A stretch of 64,000 nucleotides of DNA from Paenibacillus sp. FSL R5-0345 (GCF_000758585.1 NZ_CP009281.1:434001-498000), one strand, 5' to 3'. Shown: positions 16,177 through 25,311, counted from the first letter of the stretch. A program made the numbers and translations. Notes: generated from the sequence alone by a model not told the origin.

Positions 16177-16938
16177 TTAACCAGCTTGATTTAGGTTCTT
16201 CGTCAGGTTTGGTTTTCTAAAGGATAATACTAGCCAGACACATTGAGCAGCGAGCACCAGGAGAATGAGCAGATCGATTCCTATATACTCGCTTGTATTA
16301 TCGTTACCAACAAACTGAATCAGATTATGTACAAAATGAAACAATATCAGCGGAACAATATTATTATTTTTCAGCATCAATAAAGAAAGCACAAAGCCGA
16401 TCAGAAGAGCATATACGAGCTGTAGAAGGATTTGAGTGATGTCTGTACCAGATAAGGCATTAAGTAAGTGGGTAATAGAGAATAGAATACTTGAAGTAAT
16501 TACTGCCGTTGTAGCACCCTTACTGAGCAAAGTCTTGAAAATCAATCCGCGGTAGATACTCTCTTCCACAAAAGCTACGAGCAGGGTGAAAAAGATAAAG
16601 AACAATACCTCAGACGTACTAATTTCACGGAAACCTTTAAAGGATATGGTGATCAGGATGACGACTAGAGGTGCATAATAGATCCAATTCCCAGAAGATA
16701 TGGTGTTCAGAGGACGGAAGCCAAGATCACTCCATTTGTTCTTAACCGTGAAGTAGATGAGTAGTACAAGAGCAATTGGAATAAAGGAGATCAGTACTGG
16801 AGCGGTATACGATAGCTCTTTAAGCGTGGCGTAAGTCCCGGCGGCTGATACCGCTAAAAGTAACAACACCTCAATAATAACAACGGTCCAAACAGGGTGT
16901 TTCTGTGAAAAAGAAGACGTTTTGGCTAGCTTTGACAT
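16177..16938 (-). CDS. CPBP-family intramembrane glutamic protease
   Basis: 253-residue membrane protein with about eight hydrophobic segments. The CPBP/Abi signature is complete: EESIYRGLIF (EExxxR), FSITHLL (conserved histidine) and ILFHFVHNLIQF (HxxxN). Members are Rce1-like proteases; some Firmicute homologues protect against bacteriocins, others have no known substrate. It lies between the metal-sensor gene and its presumed ATPase target on the opposite strand, which splits that pair. Confidence 0.82.
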   Translation of the reverse strand: MSKLAKTSSFSQKHPVWTVVIIEVLLLLAVSAAGTYATLKELSYTAPVLISFIPIALVLLIYFTVKNKWSDLGFRPLNTISSGNWIYYAPLVVILITISFKGFREISTSEVLFFIFFTLLVAFVEESIYRGLIFKTLLSKGATTAVITSSILFSITHLLNALSGTDITQILLQLVYALLIGFVLSLLMLKNNNIVPLILFHFVHNLIQFVGNDNTSEYIGIDLLILLVLAAQCVWLVLSFRKPNLTKNLNQAG

Positions 16939-17076
16939 GGTCTACATTCATCCTTTCTTTATCTTTCAGTTGCCAATCCATCTAGAAAGTGATCATGCAT
17001 AATTTTACATATTTTTGCGGAAAGGTCAATTTATTTAATTTTTATGGAAACGGAGAAAAATGGTGTATATCGCGTA

Positions 17077-17141
17077 TTGACCTTCAAAAATAAAGGGAAT
17101 ATAATAGCAGTAAGATAACATATGAACAAGTGCTCATATAT
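17077..17141 (+). promoter_or_regulatory. Promoter and ArsR-type 12-2-12 operator of the metal ATPase
   Basis: TTGACC (17077-17082), a 17-nt spacer and a perfect TATAAT (17100-17105) predict a start near 17112. Directly downstream, ATATGAACA-AG-TGCTCATAT (17120-17139) is an inverted repeat with one mismatch and matches the operator type bound by CzrA, CadC and SmtB. Binding there should block transcription until metal is bound. Confidence 0.8.
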
Positions 17142-17167
17142 GGTTTTTATTTGAGGAGATGTGCCGT

Positions 17168-19408
17168 ATGGATACGATGCAAGGAAAAGTAAAACGTCAG
17201 TGGGAATTAGAAGGCTTGGACTGCGCCAATTGCGCAATGAAAATTGAAGATAAAGTGAAGAAGATTGAAGGTGTATCGTCTTGCTCCGTTAATTTTGTTA
17301 CGAAGACAATGACGATGGAAACCGCCGCAGGTTATGAGGAGTCAGCGATTGTTGAAGCAAAGAAAACGGTGAAAGCACTTGAGCCCCATGTAAATGTGAA
17401 AGAGAAGGTTTCGGGTAGTCGCAAGCCGCATAATAACAGTAGTCATCAACATGATCATAAACATGGACATGACCACGATCATCAGGCTGCAGACGGACAT
17501 AAGCATGATGATGCGGATGGCCATAGCCATGGTCACAGTCACGAGCATGGGGAAGGCGATACCCGTAAGATTCTACTGCGGTTAGGTGGCGGTGGCATAC
17601 TCGCTCTTGCCGGAATATTCTTACCGGTCGAGGGTGTAGTAGAACTACTGATTTTCTTAGCAGCCTATCTCATCGTGGGTAGTGAGGTCGTCTGGCAAGC
17701 AGTGAAGAACATTATCCGGGGTCAGGTGTTCGATGAGAATTTCTTGATGGCTCTCGCAACCATCGGTGCCTTTGCGATTGGTGAGTATCCAGAGGGTGTA
17801 GCGGTTATGCTTTTTTACCAAATCGGAGAACTGTTCCAAGGTCTGGCAGTAAACCGTTCACGCCGATCTATCACGGCACTTATGGATATCCGTCCTGAAT
17901 TTGCTTACCTTAAGCTTGGAAATGATCTTAAACGAGTCTCCCCTGAGGAAGTGGCGATCGGTGATTTGATTGTTGTGAAACCGGGTGAAAAGGTACCTCT
18001 GGACGGAACGATCCTTGAGGGGAGCGCCATGATGGATACATCAGCACTTACCGGGGAATCTGTACCGCGTTCGGCTGGACCGGGAAGTACGGTATTAAGT
18101 GGGTTTATTAATCGGAACGGTGTTATTACTATGCAAGTCACGCAGACCTTTGGAGAATCAGCTGTATCTAAAATTCTGGAACTGGTGCAGAATGCTTCGA
18201 GCAACAAGGCGAAAACGGAGAACTTCATTACTAAATTTGCACGGGCTTACACACCTATAGTAGTGATCACAGCTGTACTGCTGGCTGTCGTTCCTCCGCT
18301 AGTGATTAGCGGGGCAACCTTTTCAGATTGGATTTACCGGGCGCTTGTATTTCTCGTAATCTCCTGTCCGTGTGCGCTTGTGGTCTCAATTCCACTCGGT
18401 TTCTTCGGAGGAATTGGTGCAGCTTCACGCAGTGGAATTCTAATCAAAGGAAGTAACTACCTTGAAGCATTAAATGATGTGAAAGTAGTTGTCTTTGATA
18501 AGACAGGAACGTTGACCAAGGGGCAGTTTAAGGTCACTGGAATTTATCCATCGGGTGGTAACTCTAAGGATGAATTGCTGCGAATAGCCGCTTATGCGGA
18601 GAGCCATTCGAATCACCCGATTGCCGAATCGATTCGGACGGCTTATGGAGAACAGATTTCTAAGGAAGCGATCTCCAATTACAATGAAATCTCTGGTCAC
18701 GGAATTGAGGTTTCGATTGAAGGTAAGACGGTCCTTGCAGGTAACGCGCGTCTGATGGAGCGAGAGGGTATAGCTTATGAGGTGCCAGAGCAGAGTGGTA
18801 CAGTAGTTCACATCGCAGTGGATCATCAGTATGGAGGATATCTGGTGATTGCTGATGAAGTGAAGGAGGACTCACTGCAGGCCATTCAGACGCTCAAAAA
18901 ACTTGGCATCCGCAAGACGGTGATGCTTACTGGCGATGCTTCTTCCGTAGCTGAAGCTGTTGGGAAGCAGTTAGGTGTAGATGAGGTACACGCGGAGCTT
19001 TTACCGCAGCATAAGGTAGAGGCCATCGAGAAGCTGGATCGTGAAAAGTCACATCGTGAGAAAATTATTTTTGTCGGTGATGGAATTAATGATACCCCGG
19101 TACTGGCTAGAGCAGATGTGGGGATCGCAATGGGTGGACTGGGCTCGGATGCAGCGATTGAAGCGGCAGATATCGTTATTATGACTGATGAACCATCTAA
19201 GATTGCTGTAGCTATCGGAATTTCTAAGCGCACACGGATGATTGTATGGCAGAATATTATCTTTGCTTTAGGCGTTAAAGCTATATTTCTTGTCCTCGGT
19301 GCATTTGGGATCGCCACGATGTGGGAAGCCGTATTCTCAGACGTTGGGGTAACTGTGTTAGCTGTACTGAACAGTATTCGAGCATTAAAGGTTAAAGATC
19401 AAGGATAA
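17168..19408 (+). CDS. cadA: Zn/Cd/Pb-exporting P1B-type ATPase
   Basis: 746 residues from ATG 17168 (GAGGAG 9 nt upstream; an in-frame ATG at 17159 directly abuts the site). Order: a heavy-metal-associated domain with CxxC in GLDCANCAMK, a histidine/aspartate-rich linker (about residues 85-130), transmembrane helices, the TGES actuator loop in DTSALTGESVPRSAG, the CPC motif in VISCPCALVVSIPLG, phosphorylation motif DKTGTLTKG, HP in SHSNHPIAES and GDGINDTPVLARADVGIAMG. The C-terminal FSDVGVTVLAVLNS carries the aspartate typical of the Zn/Cd/Pb (P1B-2) group rather than the Cu group. The histidine-rich linker favours zinc. Confidence 0.93.
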   Translation: MDTMQGKVKRQWELEGLDCANCAMKIEDKVKKIEGVSSCSVNFVTKTMTMETAAGYEESAIVEAKKTVKALEPHVNVKEKVSGSRKPHNNSSHQHDHKHGHDHDHQAADGHKHDDADGHSHGHSHEHGEGDTRKILLRLGGGGILALAGIFLPVEGVVELLIFLAAYLIVGSEVVWQAVKNIIRGQVFDENFLMALATIGAFAIGEYPEGVAVMLFYQIGELFQGLAVNRSRRSITALMDIRPEFAYLKLGNDLKRVSPEEVAIGDLIVVKPGEKVPLDGTILEGSAMMDTSALTGESVPRSAGPGSTVLSGFINRNGVITMQVTQTFGESAVSKILELVQNASSNKAKTENFITKFARAYTPIVVITAVLLAVVPPLVISGATFSDWIYRALVFLVISCPCALVVSIPLGFFGGIGAASRSGILIKGSNYLEALNDVKVVVFDKTGTLTKGQFKVTGIYPSGGNSKDELLRIAAYAESHSNHPIAESIRTAYGEQISKEAISNYNEISGHGIEVSIEGKTVLAGNARLMEREGIAYEVPEQSGTVVHIAVDHQYGGYLVIADEVKEDSLQAIQTLKKLGIRKTVMLTGDASSVAEAVGKQLGVDEVHAELLPQHKVEAIEKLDREKSHREKIIFVGDGINDTPVLARADVGIAMGGLGSDAAIEAADIVIMTDEPSKIAVAIGISKRTRMIVWQNIIFALGVKAIFLVLGAFGIATMWEAVFSDVGVTVLAVLNSIRALKVKDQG

Positions 19409-19466
19409 AAAAATCGCTCTTTAGGGTATTGGTGTTACTTACTGATCCCAAAGAGCGATTTCTTTT
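19408..19466. terminator. Bidirectional terminator between ATPase and dehydrogenase genes
   Basis: A perfect 12-bp stem, AAATCGCTCTTT (19411-19422) with AAAGAGCGATTT (19450-19461), has A-rich and T-rich flanks and serves both convergent genes. Confidence 0.85.
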
Positions 19467-19468
19467 GT

Positions 19469-20434
19469 TTAAAGGGGGTTGTCTTCCAAGTGCAGACTCT
19501 CAATACCTGCGCGTACAATGCTGCAGGAGGCGTCGAATTTCGCTGCTTCTTCAGTGTTTAGGTTAAGCTCGAGCAGTTCTTGAATGCCAGTACTGCCAAT
19601 AATGGCAGGCACACCGGTACATACACCACTTTGCCCGTACTCTCCGTCCAGAATTGCAGATACGGCAATGATCTTGTGCTCATCATTCAGGATGGAGCGA
19701 GTAATGTAGGCCAGTGCGCTGCCAATACCGAAATGTGTAGAGCCTTTTTTGGTGAATATCTCCCAGCCCGCGTCTTTGGTCTTGCGGGAGATATCCTCCA
19801 GATCCAGATGCTGGAACCGCTCGCGATGCTGCTCCATAATTTGCAGGATAGGCTTGCCGCCAATCGTCACATGTGACCAAGCTACAAACTGGGATTCACC
19901 ATGTTCTCCGAGCGCGTAGCCGTTAACGCTGCGCGGATCAATAGAGAATACATCGGACAGTAGTGTCTTTAGGCGTGAGGAGTCAATGGAGGTTCCCGTA
20001 CCAATAATTCTGTGGCGGGGCAGCCCTGATATTTTCCATACCATATAAGTGACAATATCGACTGGATTAGCGGCGACTACGAATATTCCATCGAATCCCC
20101 CAGCCATGATGTTGGTGATAATTTCTCTAGTAATTACCGCAGAGGCTTCCAGAACATCCAATCTTGTCTGTCCCGCCGTTGGATTGGCGCCGGCAGTCAG
20201 GATAACTACATCCATTCCTGCACAGTCGCTATGGGTTCCGGCATACACCTTTGTGCGTGTGTTGGTGAAATCCATGCAGTGCGAGAGATCAAGTGCTTGT
20301 GCCATAGCACGGTCATAGGTGCGGTCGATCATCATGATCTCATCACAAATCGCCTGATTGACCATGGAGTAGGCGCAGCTGGAACCGACCATTCCGGCAC
20401 CGACGATGGCGACTTTTCTCGATTTACTTTTCAA
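19469..20434 (-). CDS. L-lactate/2-hydroxyacid dehydrogenase, LDH family
   Basis: 321 residues from TTG 20434, with GAGGT 9 nt upstream; a GTG at 20449 is an alternative. The NAD-binding [13 protein letters not shown], Asp151 and Arg154 in GTSIDSSRL, and His178 in LGEHGESQ are the LDH/MDH catalytic set, and Arg91 in GQTRLD is the loop arginine. The discriminating residue (Gln102 of canonical LDH, Arg in MDH) is Pro85 here: the loop reads [11 protein letters not shown] instead of AGANQKPGETR. The fold and chemistry are secure, but the substrate may be a 2-oxo acid other than pyruvate. It is monocistronic. Confidence 0.82.
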   Translation of the reverse strand: MKSKSRKVAIVGAGMVGSSCAYSMVNQAICDEIMMIDRTYDRAMAQALDLSHCMDFTNTRTKVYAGTHSDCAGMDVVILTAGANPTAGQTRLDVLEASAVITREIITNIMAGGFDGIFVVAANPVDIVTYMVWKISGLPRHRIIGTGTSIDSSRLKTLLSDVFSIDPRSVNGYALGEHGESQFVAWSHVTIGGKPILQIMEQHRERFQHLDLEDISRKTKDAGWEIFTKKGSTHFGIGSALAYITRSILNDEHKIIAVSAILDGEYGQSGVCTGVPAIIGSTGIQELLELNLNTEEAAKFDASCSIVRAGIESLHLEDNPL

Positions 20435-20550
20435 TTGCCTTGACCTCACTCTCTATCGTTAGATATGCATATATTTTAACGTATCCCTCCGCAAGTTACC
20501 TAACATCGGACACAGAAAAAATGATTTTTTTTACTCCAAGGCGTTCAATA

Positions 20551-20590
20551 GTAAAAAGCCATCTCAATCATATGGATTGAAATGGCTTCT
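20551..20590 (-). terminator. Intrinsic terminator after the CcdC-like gene
   Basis: On the minus strand AAGCCATTTCAATC (from 20588) pairs with GATTGAGATGGCTT (to 20556) and runs into U residues, 20 bp past the stop of the gene at 20609. Confidence 0.8.
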
Positions 20591-20608
20591 TGGAATAACA
20601 ATATATAC

Positions 20609-21109
20609 TTATGACTTTAGGGATTGTGTCTCCGAGGAAGTCATTACCTTATAACGTTTGTACATAAAGAATCTCCAGTGAACAATCATCCCGAAGGCCA
20701 AGATGAAGAACAATCCGCCGGACTGTGGGATAGAAACATAACTATTAATAAATTCATGAAGTAAGGTGCGGACTAGAAGAAGTCCGAGCAGGATGAAAGC
20801 AAAGCTCTTAGAACGCTGAGCATAGATTTGTCCATCCCGTTGTTCGAAGTTTGTACTGCGTATTAGAGGATACGCGAAGATGAACCAGCCGATCAGAAAG
20901 GCGAGCGCTGCCCACCATAAAGGAAACCTAACTTCAGGTACAACGAACATGGCAAAGCCGGTCGACATACCTAGAGGCGGAATCCATATTTTTCGAATGG
21001 TAACCGGACGAGCGCTAGCTTTAAGACGAATAAAAATAACCATTAGCGCCATGAGCAAGGTCCCTATAGTGGAGCCGATATGTAGGAGTGAGGGGTTAAT
21101 GCTACTCAT
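20609..21109 (-). CDS. CcdC-family membrane protein (DUF1453)
   Basis: 166 residues with five hydrophobic segments. The motif ARPVTIRKIWIPPLGMSTGFAMFVVPEVRFPLWWA and the later FEQRDGQIYAQRSKSFAFILLGLLLVRTLLHEFINSYVS match the CcdC family, found beside ccdA in Bacillus cytochrome c maturation clusters but without a proven function. No other cytochrome c gene is nearby here. Length and topology are typical. Confidence 0.72.
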   Translation of the reverse strand: MSSINPSLLHIGSTIGTLLMALMVIFIRLKASARPVTIRKIWIPPLGMSTGFAMFVVPEVRFPLWWAALAFLIGWFIFAYPLIRSTNFEQRDGQIYAQRSKSFAFILLGLLLVRTLLHEFINSYVSIPQSGGLFFILAFGMIVHWRFFMYKRYKVMTSSETQSLKS

Positions 21110-21212
21110 GATTCACGACCTCTCTATGATTTGAGTCACTTGTATCTTCATTATAACAGAAAAACGATGGCAGAACATTGAAGTGTAGCCGCTGTACGGA
21201 GGTAGTAACTCC

Positions 21213-21242
21213 ATGAAAAGCACTGCAAACTACTTTAAGTAG
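21213..21242 (+). CDS. Possible nine-residue peptide ORF
   Basis: ATG 21213 opens a frame MKSTANYFK ending at TAG 21240. A near-perfect ribosome site (ACGGAGG, 21196-21202) lies 10 nt upstream, and an intrinsic terminator follows 20 bp later. I recognise no family, and so short an ORF may be a chance event; the ribosome site plus terminator is the only support. Confidence 0.25.
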   Translation: MKSTANYFK

Positions 21243-21260
21243 AAAGGAGCCGAAAACACC

Positions 21261-21305
21261 AAATAGCAGATCAAGGCTAAACCGCCTAGACCTGCTATTT
21301 TTTAG
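21261..21305 (+). terminator. Intrinsic terminator of a short transcript
   Basis: AAATAGCAG (21261-21269) pairs with CTGCTATTT (21292-21300), followed by six T residues. No ordinary gene precedes it on the plus strand, so it ends either a small RNA or the nine-residue ORF transcript. Confidence 0.7.
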
Positions 21306-21355
21306 CATAAATATTCATTTAGGGAAGTAGCCCGATAATATTAGTTCGGTCTAGC

Positions 21356-21616
21356 TTATGAACGGCTACGTCCGCTTGTTGAGCGAAGAATAAGGCTGAC
21401 GATAAAGATCAGAACAACGGCCCCGATCAATGAAGGGAAGAAGTAGAAATCACTTACTTTAGGTCCCCAGCTTCCCAGAAGCACGCCGCCGAGCCATGAA
21501 CCGATAATACCTGCGATAATGTTACCAATAACCCCGCCTGGAATATCTCTGCCCATAATCAGACCCGCTAACCAACCAATAATCCCACCAACAATTAACA
21601 TCCATAAAAAACTCAT
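21356..21616 (-). CDS. GlsB/YeaQ/YmgE family membrane protein
   Basis: 86 residues with three hydrophobic segments and the glycine-rich pattern MLIVGGIIGWLAGLIMGRDIPGGVIGNIIAGIIGSWLGGVLLG, diagnostic of the transglycosylase-associated GlsB/YeaQ family. These small proteins are often induced by general stress; the molecular role is unknown. AAGGAG precedes the ATG. Upstream on the minus strand there is GTTTAA-N13-GGTTAA (21683-21659), resembling a sigma-B-type promoter. Confidence 0.85.
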   Translation of the reverse strand: MSFLWMLIVGGIIGWLAGLIMGRDIPGGVIGNIIAGIIGSWLGGVLLGSWGPKVSDFYFFPSLIGAVVLIFIVSLILRSTSGRSRS

Positions 21617-21865
21617 GTTACTTCAACTCCTTCGTTTTGTTGTTTTCGATGTCTACTATTAACCTTGCCAATCATGTTTAAACCACTTGTAAAAACTTAC
21701 TTCTACCGGAATTGTTAGGAAGTGGGCTCAAAATTCAACTCGATAATGTATTACAACTATAAACATGCTATAGTGAAAAAATATTATGAAATACTGAGTA
21801 AGATGCTATCAGTAAAGGGTAATTAAGAAGTAAATACACTTTATACAAACAAAGGAGTCGCTACT

Positions 21866-22915
21866 ATGGAACGGCCTAATGAGGTATTGTTTTATGTGGG
21901 AACGTATAACCCTGAGGGTGAGGAAGCTATTCTATTATGCTCGCTTAGTCCTTCATCAGGGGAAATGAAGATTCTTGAGGGTACAAAGGGCATTGAGAAT
22001 CCATCGTTTTTAGCAGTAAACAGCACAGGAAGCGTGCTCTATGCGGTTAGTGAGAAGGATGAGGGCGAGGTCTATGCTTTTGCTATTGATCCTGTTACTA
22101 AAGCGCTGAGTCCACTTGGAAGTCGTCCTACGGAAGGCGGCGCTCCTTGTTATGTCTCCATCAGTCCTAAGCAAGATTACATATTTGTCTCTAATTATTC
22201 CGGTGGCAACGCCAACGTATTTCCTGTAAATGAGGATGGCTCGCTTCAGGTTATGTCTGACCAAGTGAAGCATGTAGGTTCAGGAATTCGTGAAGACCGT
22301 CAGGAGGCTCCGCATCCACACTCTGTCATTCCAGAAGGAAGCGGAAAGCTTATACTGGTTTGCGATTTGGGACTGGATCAAATCCTGATTTACCGCCTTG
22401 AAGAAGGTAAGCTGTCTAAGCATCGGGAGATTAATCTCCCGCCTGGTTCAGGCCCCCGCCATCTGGCGGTACACCCTTCAGGACAATGGATTTACCTGGC
22501 GAATGAACTAAACTGTACAGTAACGGTATTTGCTAATGATGAGCAGAATGGGAACCTTAGCATTTTACAGCATGTTAGCACGCTTCCAGAGCAATACATT
22601 GCGGGTAGTGATGATACAGCTTCCGATATTCATGTATCGCCATGTGGTAAATTCTTGTATGTCTCGAACCGGGGACAAGACAGCATTGCCTTGTTCCATA
22701 TTGACGGTTCAACAGGTCTTCTTGAAGCAGTAGATTGGCAGGTTACAGGCGGACGTACTCCGCGTAATTTCGCCATCATTGGCGGCAAGCTGCTCGCTGC
22801 GAATCAAAATAGCGACATTATTACTTCGTTCTCTATCGATAGTGACAGTGGCAGATTAATTCCTACAGGGAATGAGCTGAAGATAAAGACACCAGTCTGT
22901 ATTCAAGCCTTGTAG
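21866..22915 (+). CDS. Seven-bladed lactonase, 6-phosphogluconolactonase-like
   Basis: 349 residues with repeated beta-propeller strands. LFYVGTYNPEGEEAILLCSL, ENPSFLAVNSTGSVLYAVSE, PCYVSISPKQDYIFVSNYSGGNANVF, PHPHSVIPEGSG and GPRHLAVHPSGQWIYLANE match the YbhE/lactonase family (COG2706). The expected reaction is hydrolysis of 6-phosphogluconolactone in the cytosol, though Firmicute members are also annotated as muconate-cycloisomerase-like. AAAGGAG precedes the ATG. It is monocistronic with a terminator about 65 bp downstream. Confidence 0.85.
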   Translation: MERPNEVLFYVGTYNPEGEEAILLCSLSPSSGEMKILEGTKGIENPSFLAVNSTGSVLYAVSEKDEGEVYAFAIDPVTKALSPLGSRPTEGGAPCYVSISPKQDYIFVSNYSGGNANVFPVNEDGSLQVMSDQVKHVGSGIREDRQEAPHPHSVIPEGSGKLILVCDLGLDQILIYRLEEGKLSKHREINLPPGSGPRHLAVHPSGQWIYLANELNCTVTVFANDEQNGNLSILQHVSTLPEQYIAGSDDTASDIHVSPCGKFLYVSNRGQDSIALFHIDGSTGLLEAVDWQVTGGRTPRNFAIIGGKLLAANQNSDIITSFSIDSDSGRLIPTGNELKIKTPVCIQAL

Positions 22916-22978
22916 GCTGGGAATAGGTTATTGTATGTTTCAATATTAGGGGCTATTCCCCGTAATCCATCAAAATAA

Positions 22979-23024
22979 AAGGCCTTCCAATCAGCTCTAC
23001 ATGTGCTGAGGGGAAGGCCTTATT
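22979..23024. terminator. Bidirectional terminator between lactonase and hydrolase genes
   Basis: AAGGCCTTCC (22979-22988) pairs perfectly with GGAAGGCCTT (23012-23021), with an inner CAGC/GCTG helix, and separates two convergent genes. Confidence 0.85.
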
Positions 23025-23043
23025 GGTATGATGGCAAGATACC

Positions 23044-25311
23044 TTAAAACGTGTTTCGAATTCCTAAATCGTAGAAGCCAATGTCATCTAGCATGATTTT
23101 ATCTCCCTCAGCTTCAAGGTAGAAGGTGATTTCCGTCAGGTTCTCAGGTTCTAGCTCGGGTTCTTCCTCTTGAAACTGTTCGAAAGGCATCTCATAGGTT
23201 TGAAAAACAGCTTCGGATAGATCACCGTATTTCCCATCATTAATCCGTTCTTCAAGCCATGGGAATAACGTGAACTGAGTTTGCGGCAGTGGAAGAATAT
23301 CCATTACCTCACTTAGCGGCAAGCGTGCTGAGGTATCATTTTTGTCGGTTAATTCCACCTCTACATTCGGAGGTAGCGGAATATTTAATTCATCCTTGAT
23401 ATCACCATTGAGGTTTGCTAAGGAGAACGTAAGACCGTCTGCGTCTGAAAGGGCCATTTCAGTAACAACACTGTCTTTAAGCTTAATGTTGTAATAGGCG
23501 TCCTCGTCTTTTTTGGATGTCCGTTCAAGAACGACACCATAGGTGGCTTTACTCTTAGATTCACGATCCTTCGCGAGCTCTTCCGACCAGGATAATCCGG
23601 AAGCTTCTGCTGTTCCAAGATCAACGGTATTCTTGTTGCGATCCTCGTCAAATGTGGCTACTGGCCGATATCCGCCATCCTGGAATCGACTGTAGTAAGT
23701 AGTATCCGGTAGCCATTTCAGTCCGCTGCGGTAATCCCGGAACAAGCTCTGGTATTCGTCTTTTCCGTGTAAGGTAGTCTCCAGAAAGGCTGATACATAG
23801 ACTTTTGCGATTTGCCGCTGTTTATCTGCTTCCATAATTTGCGCTCGATTTAAAAAGAGTCCAGCAGGTAATGTCTGATCATAGGCACCCCAATCGCTGT
23901 TGAACTGACTGTGATTGGCGTCCGCAATATACAGCGAGCTTTTGAAAGCGGAGGACCCTTGGGAATAGGAAGTACGTATATACTGTCGATCACCATAGAA
24001 ATCATGTACATCCCCATCGCGAGCCCCTTGCAGAGTCAAATAGTTAACATCCTTGAGACGGGCTTGCTGATCGTCTATCGCTTTGTCCGTTGGGGCAAGG
24101 GCGACTACAGAGGTTATATTAAAACGATCTACTGCCTTCATAACGGGATCATTTTTGAACCAGCGATCGGCATCTGCAGCCATAGCAACAGCTTGTCCAC
24201 CGCGGCTATGACCGAGCAGGGCGGTTTTTGTGAAATCTATTTTCTCATAAAAAGGATTGCCCGGTTGTTCTGAGAAATCTGCAAGCTGTTCCAGATGTTT
24301 CAGAATGATCCAGGTTCGTACTTTAAAATCATTGTCCGGAATACCAGACCAAGCCGAATAGTTGAGGAAATTCTCATCCAGGGAAATTGCGATAAACCCT
24401 CGACTGGCCAAGAGTTCGCCGAGATAAGCATACCCTCCATCAGAGTAATCTTCCATCATGTGATTTCCGTGCACCATCAACACTACCGGATAGGGACCTT
24501 CGCCCTCAGGCATCCATACACGACCATTAAGTGGAAGTGCATTATAATCGAATCCCCAGAATAAAGTGCGCAGTTTTGACCAATTCTTAATATAAGCAGA
24601 AGCATCTACTGTAGAAGAGATCACATTTGCATCCTTGCCGTATTCCGTTCGGTGCAGATCCTTACCGCTGGCATAGGTGAAGGACTGATAAGCTTGATTG
24701 CCAGGTTGTGCCGGATCGGAGGCAGTCAGTGGAATTACATCCGAATCACTGATATCAATAGGCTCCAAAGTAGGAAGTTCCTGCACTCCGTTTGCCAGAG
24801 CCAGTTGGGAAAAAGTTACCGTAATGGTAAGCAGAAGTCCCAGTGTTACTCTTTTGCTGCGCAGCAGACCGATAGCCAAACCGCCTAACGCACCTAGTAG
24901 TGACAGAAGGACAGCAATGAGTGCCGCTGCTTCAATCTCAAAATCAGCGTAATATAAGATTAGTAGAATAGCTCCAAAATCGCTCAATACACAGCCTGCG
25001 AATAATCGCGGGATGCGAAGTCCGGTCAACGCGATCAGTACGGCTATGATATTGCTGGCAATGGCCAGCAGAATGGTGCTCGTACCTGCAGCAAGTGCAA
25101 TATCTGTGGGCACCCCTAACCCAGTAGGTATGCCTAATACAGCAGTCGTGAAAGCCAAAAAGCAAACGATCCAAAGACCAGCGATTGCTGTCCTCCAGAC
25201 CGTTGTATCATAACGGTAAGTTCCCCTAACTCTTCGTTTAATTTCTTGAGTCATTCGCCTGTGAAGCCGTGGTCTTATCGGCGCAGGGACGTACTCTAAA
25301 TCCATACCCAT
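23044..25311 (-). CDS. Membrane-anchored alpha/beta hydrolase
   Basis: 755 residues from ATG 25311, which follows GGGAG at 8 nt; the reading from 25329 lacks a ribosome site. The N-terminal ~190 residues hold about five hydrophobic segments. The external part has an alpha/beta hydrolase core: MVHGNHMMED (oxyanion region), the nucleophile elbow LLGHSRGGQAVAMAA and the candidate catalytic histidine in IADANHSQFNSDWG. A C-terminal beta-rich region of about 200 residues follows, ending ITFYLEAEGDKIMLDDIGFYDLG, perhaps carbohydrate-binding-like. Substrate unknown; related chlorophyllase/PETase-like hydrolases are esterases. No operon partner. Confidence 0.7.
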   Translation of the reverse strand: MGMDLEYVPAPIRPRLHRRMTQEIKRRVRGTYRYDTTVWRTAIAGLWIVCFLAFTTAVLGIPTGLGVPTDIALAAGTSTILLAIASNIIAVLIALTGLRIPRLFAGCVLSDFGAILLILYYADFEIEAAALIAVLLSLLGALGGLAIGLLRSKRVTLGLLLTITVTFSQLALANGVQELPTLEPIDISDSDVIPLTASDPAQPGNQAYQSFTYASGKDLHRTEYGKDANVISSTVDASAYIKNWSKLRTLFWGFDYNALPLNGRVWMPEGEGPYPVVLMVHGNHMMEDYSDGGYAYLGELLASRGFIAISLDENFLNYSAWSGIPDNDFKVRTWIILKHLEQLADFSEQPGNPFYEKIDFTKTALLGHSRGGQAVAMAADADRWFKNDPVMKAVDRFNITSVVALAPTDKAIDDQQARLKDVNYLTLQGARDGDVHDFYGDRQYIRTSYSQGSSAFKSSLYIADANHSQFNSDWGAYDQTLPAGLFLNRAQIMEADKQRQIAKVYVSAFLETTLHGKDEYQSLFRDYRSGLKWLPDTTYYSRFQDGGYRPVATFDEDRNKNTVDLGTAEASGLSWSEELAKDRESKSKATYGVVLERTSKKDEDAYYNIKLKDSVVTEMALSDADGLTFSLANLNGDIKDELNIPLPPNVEVELTDKNDTSARLPLSEVMDILPLPQTQFTLFPWLEERINDGKYGDLSEAVFQTYEMPFEQFQEEEPELEPENLTEITFYLEAEGDKIMLDDIGFYDLGIRNTF

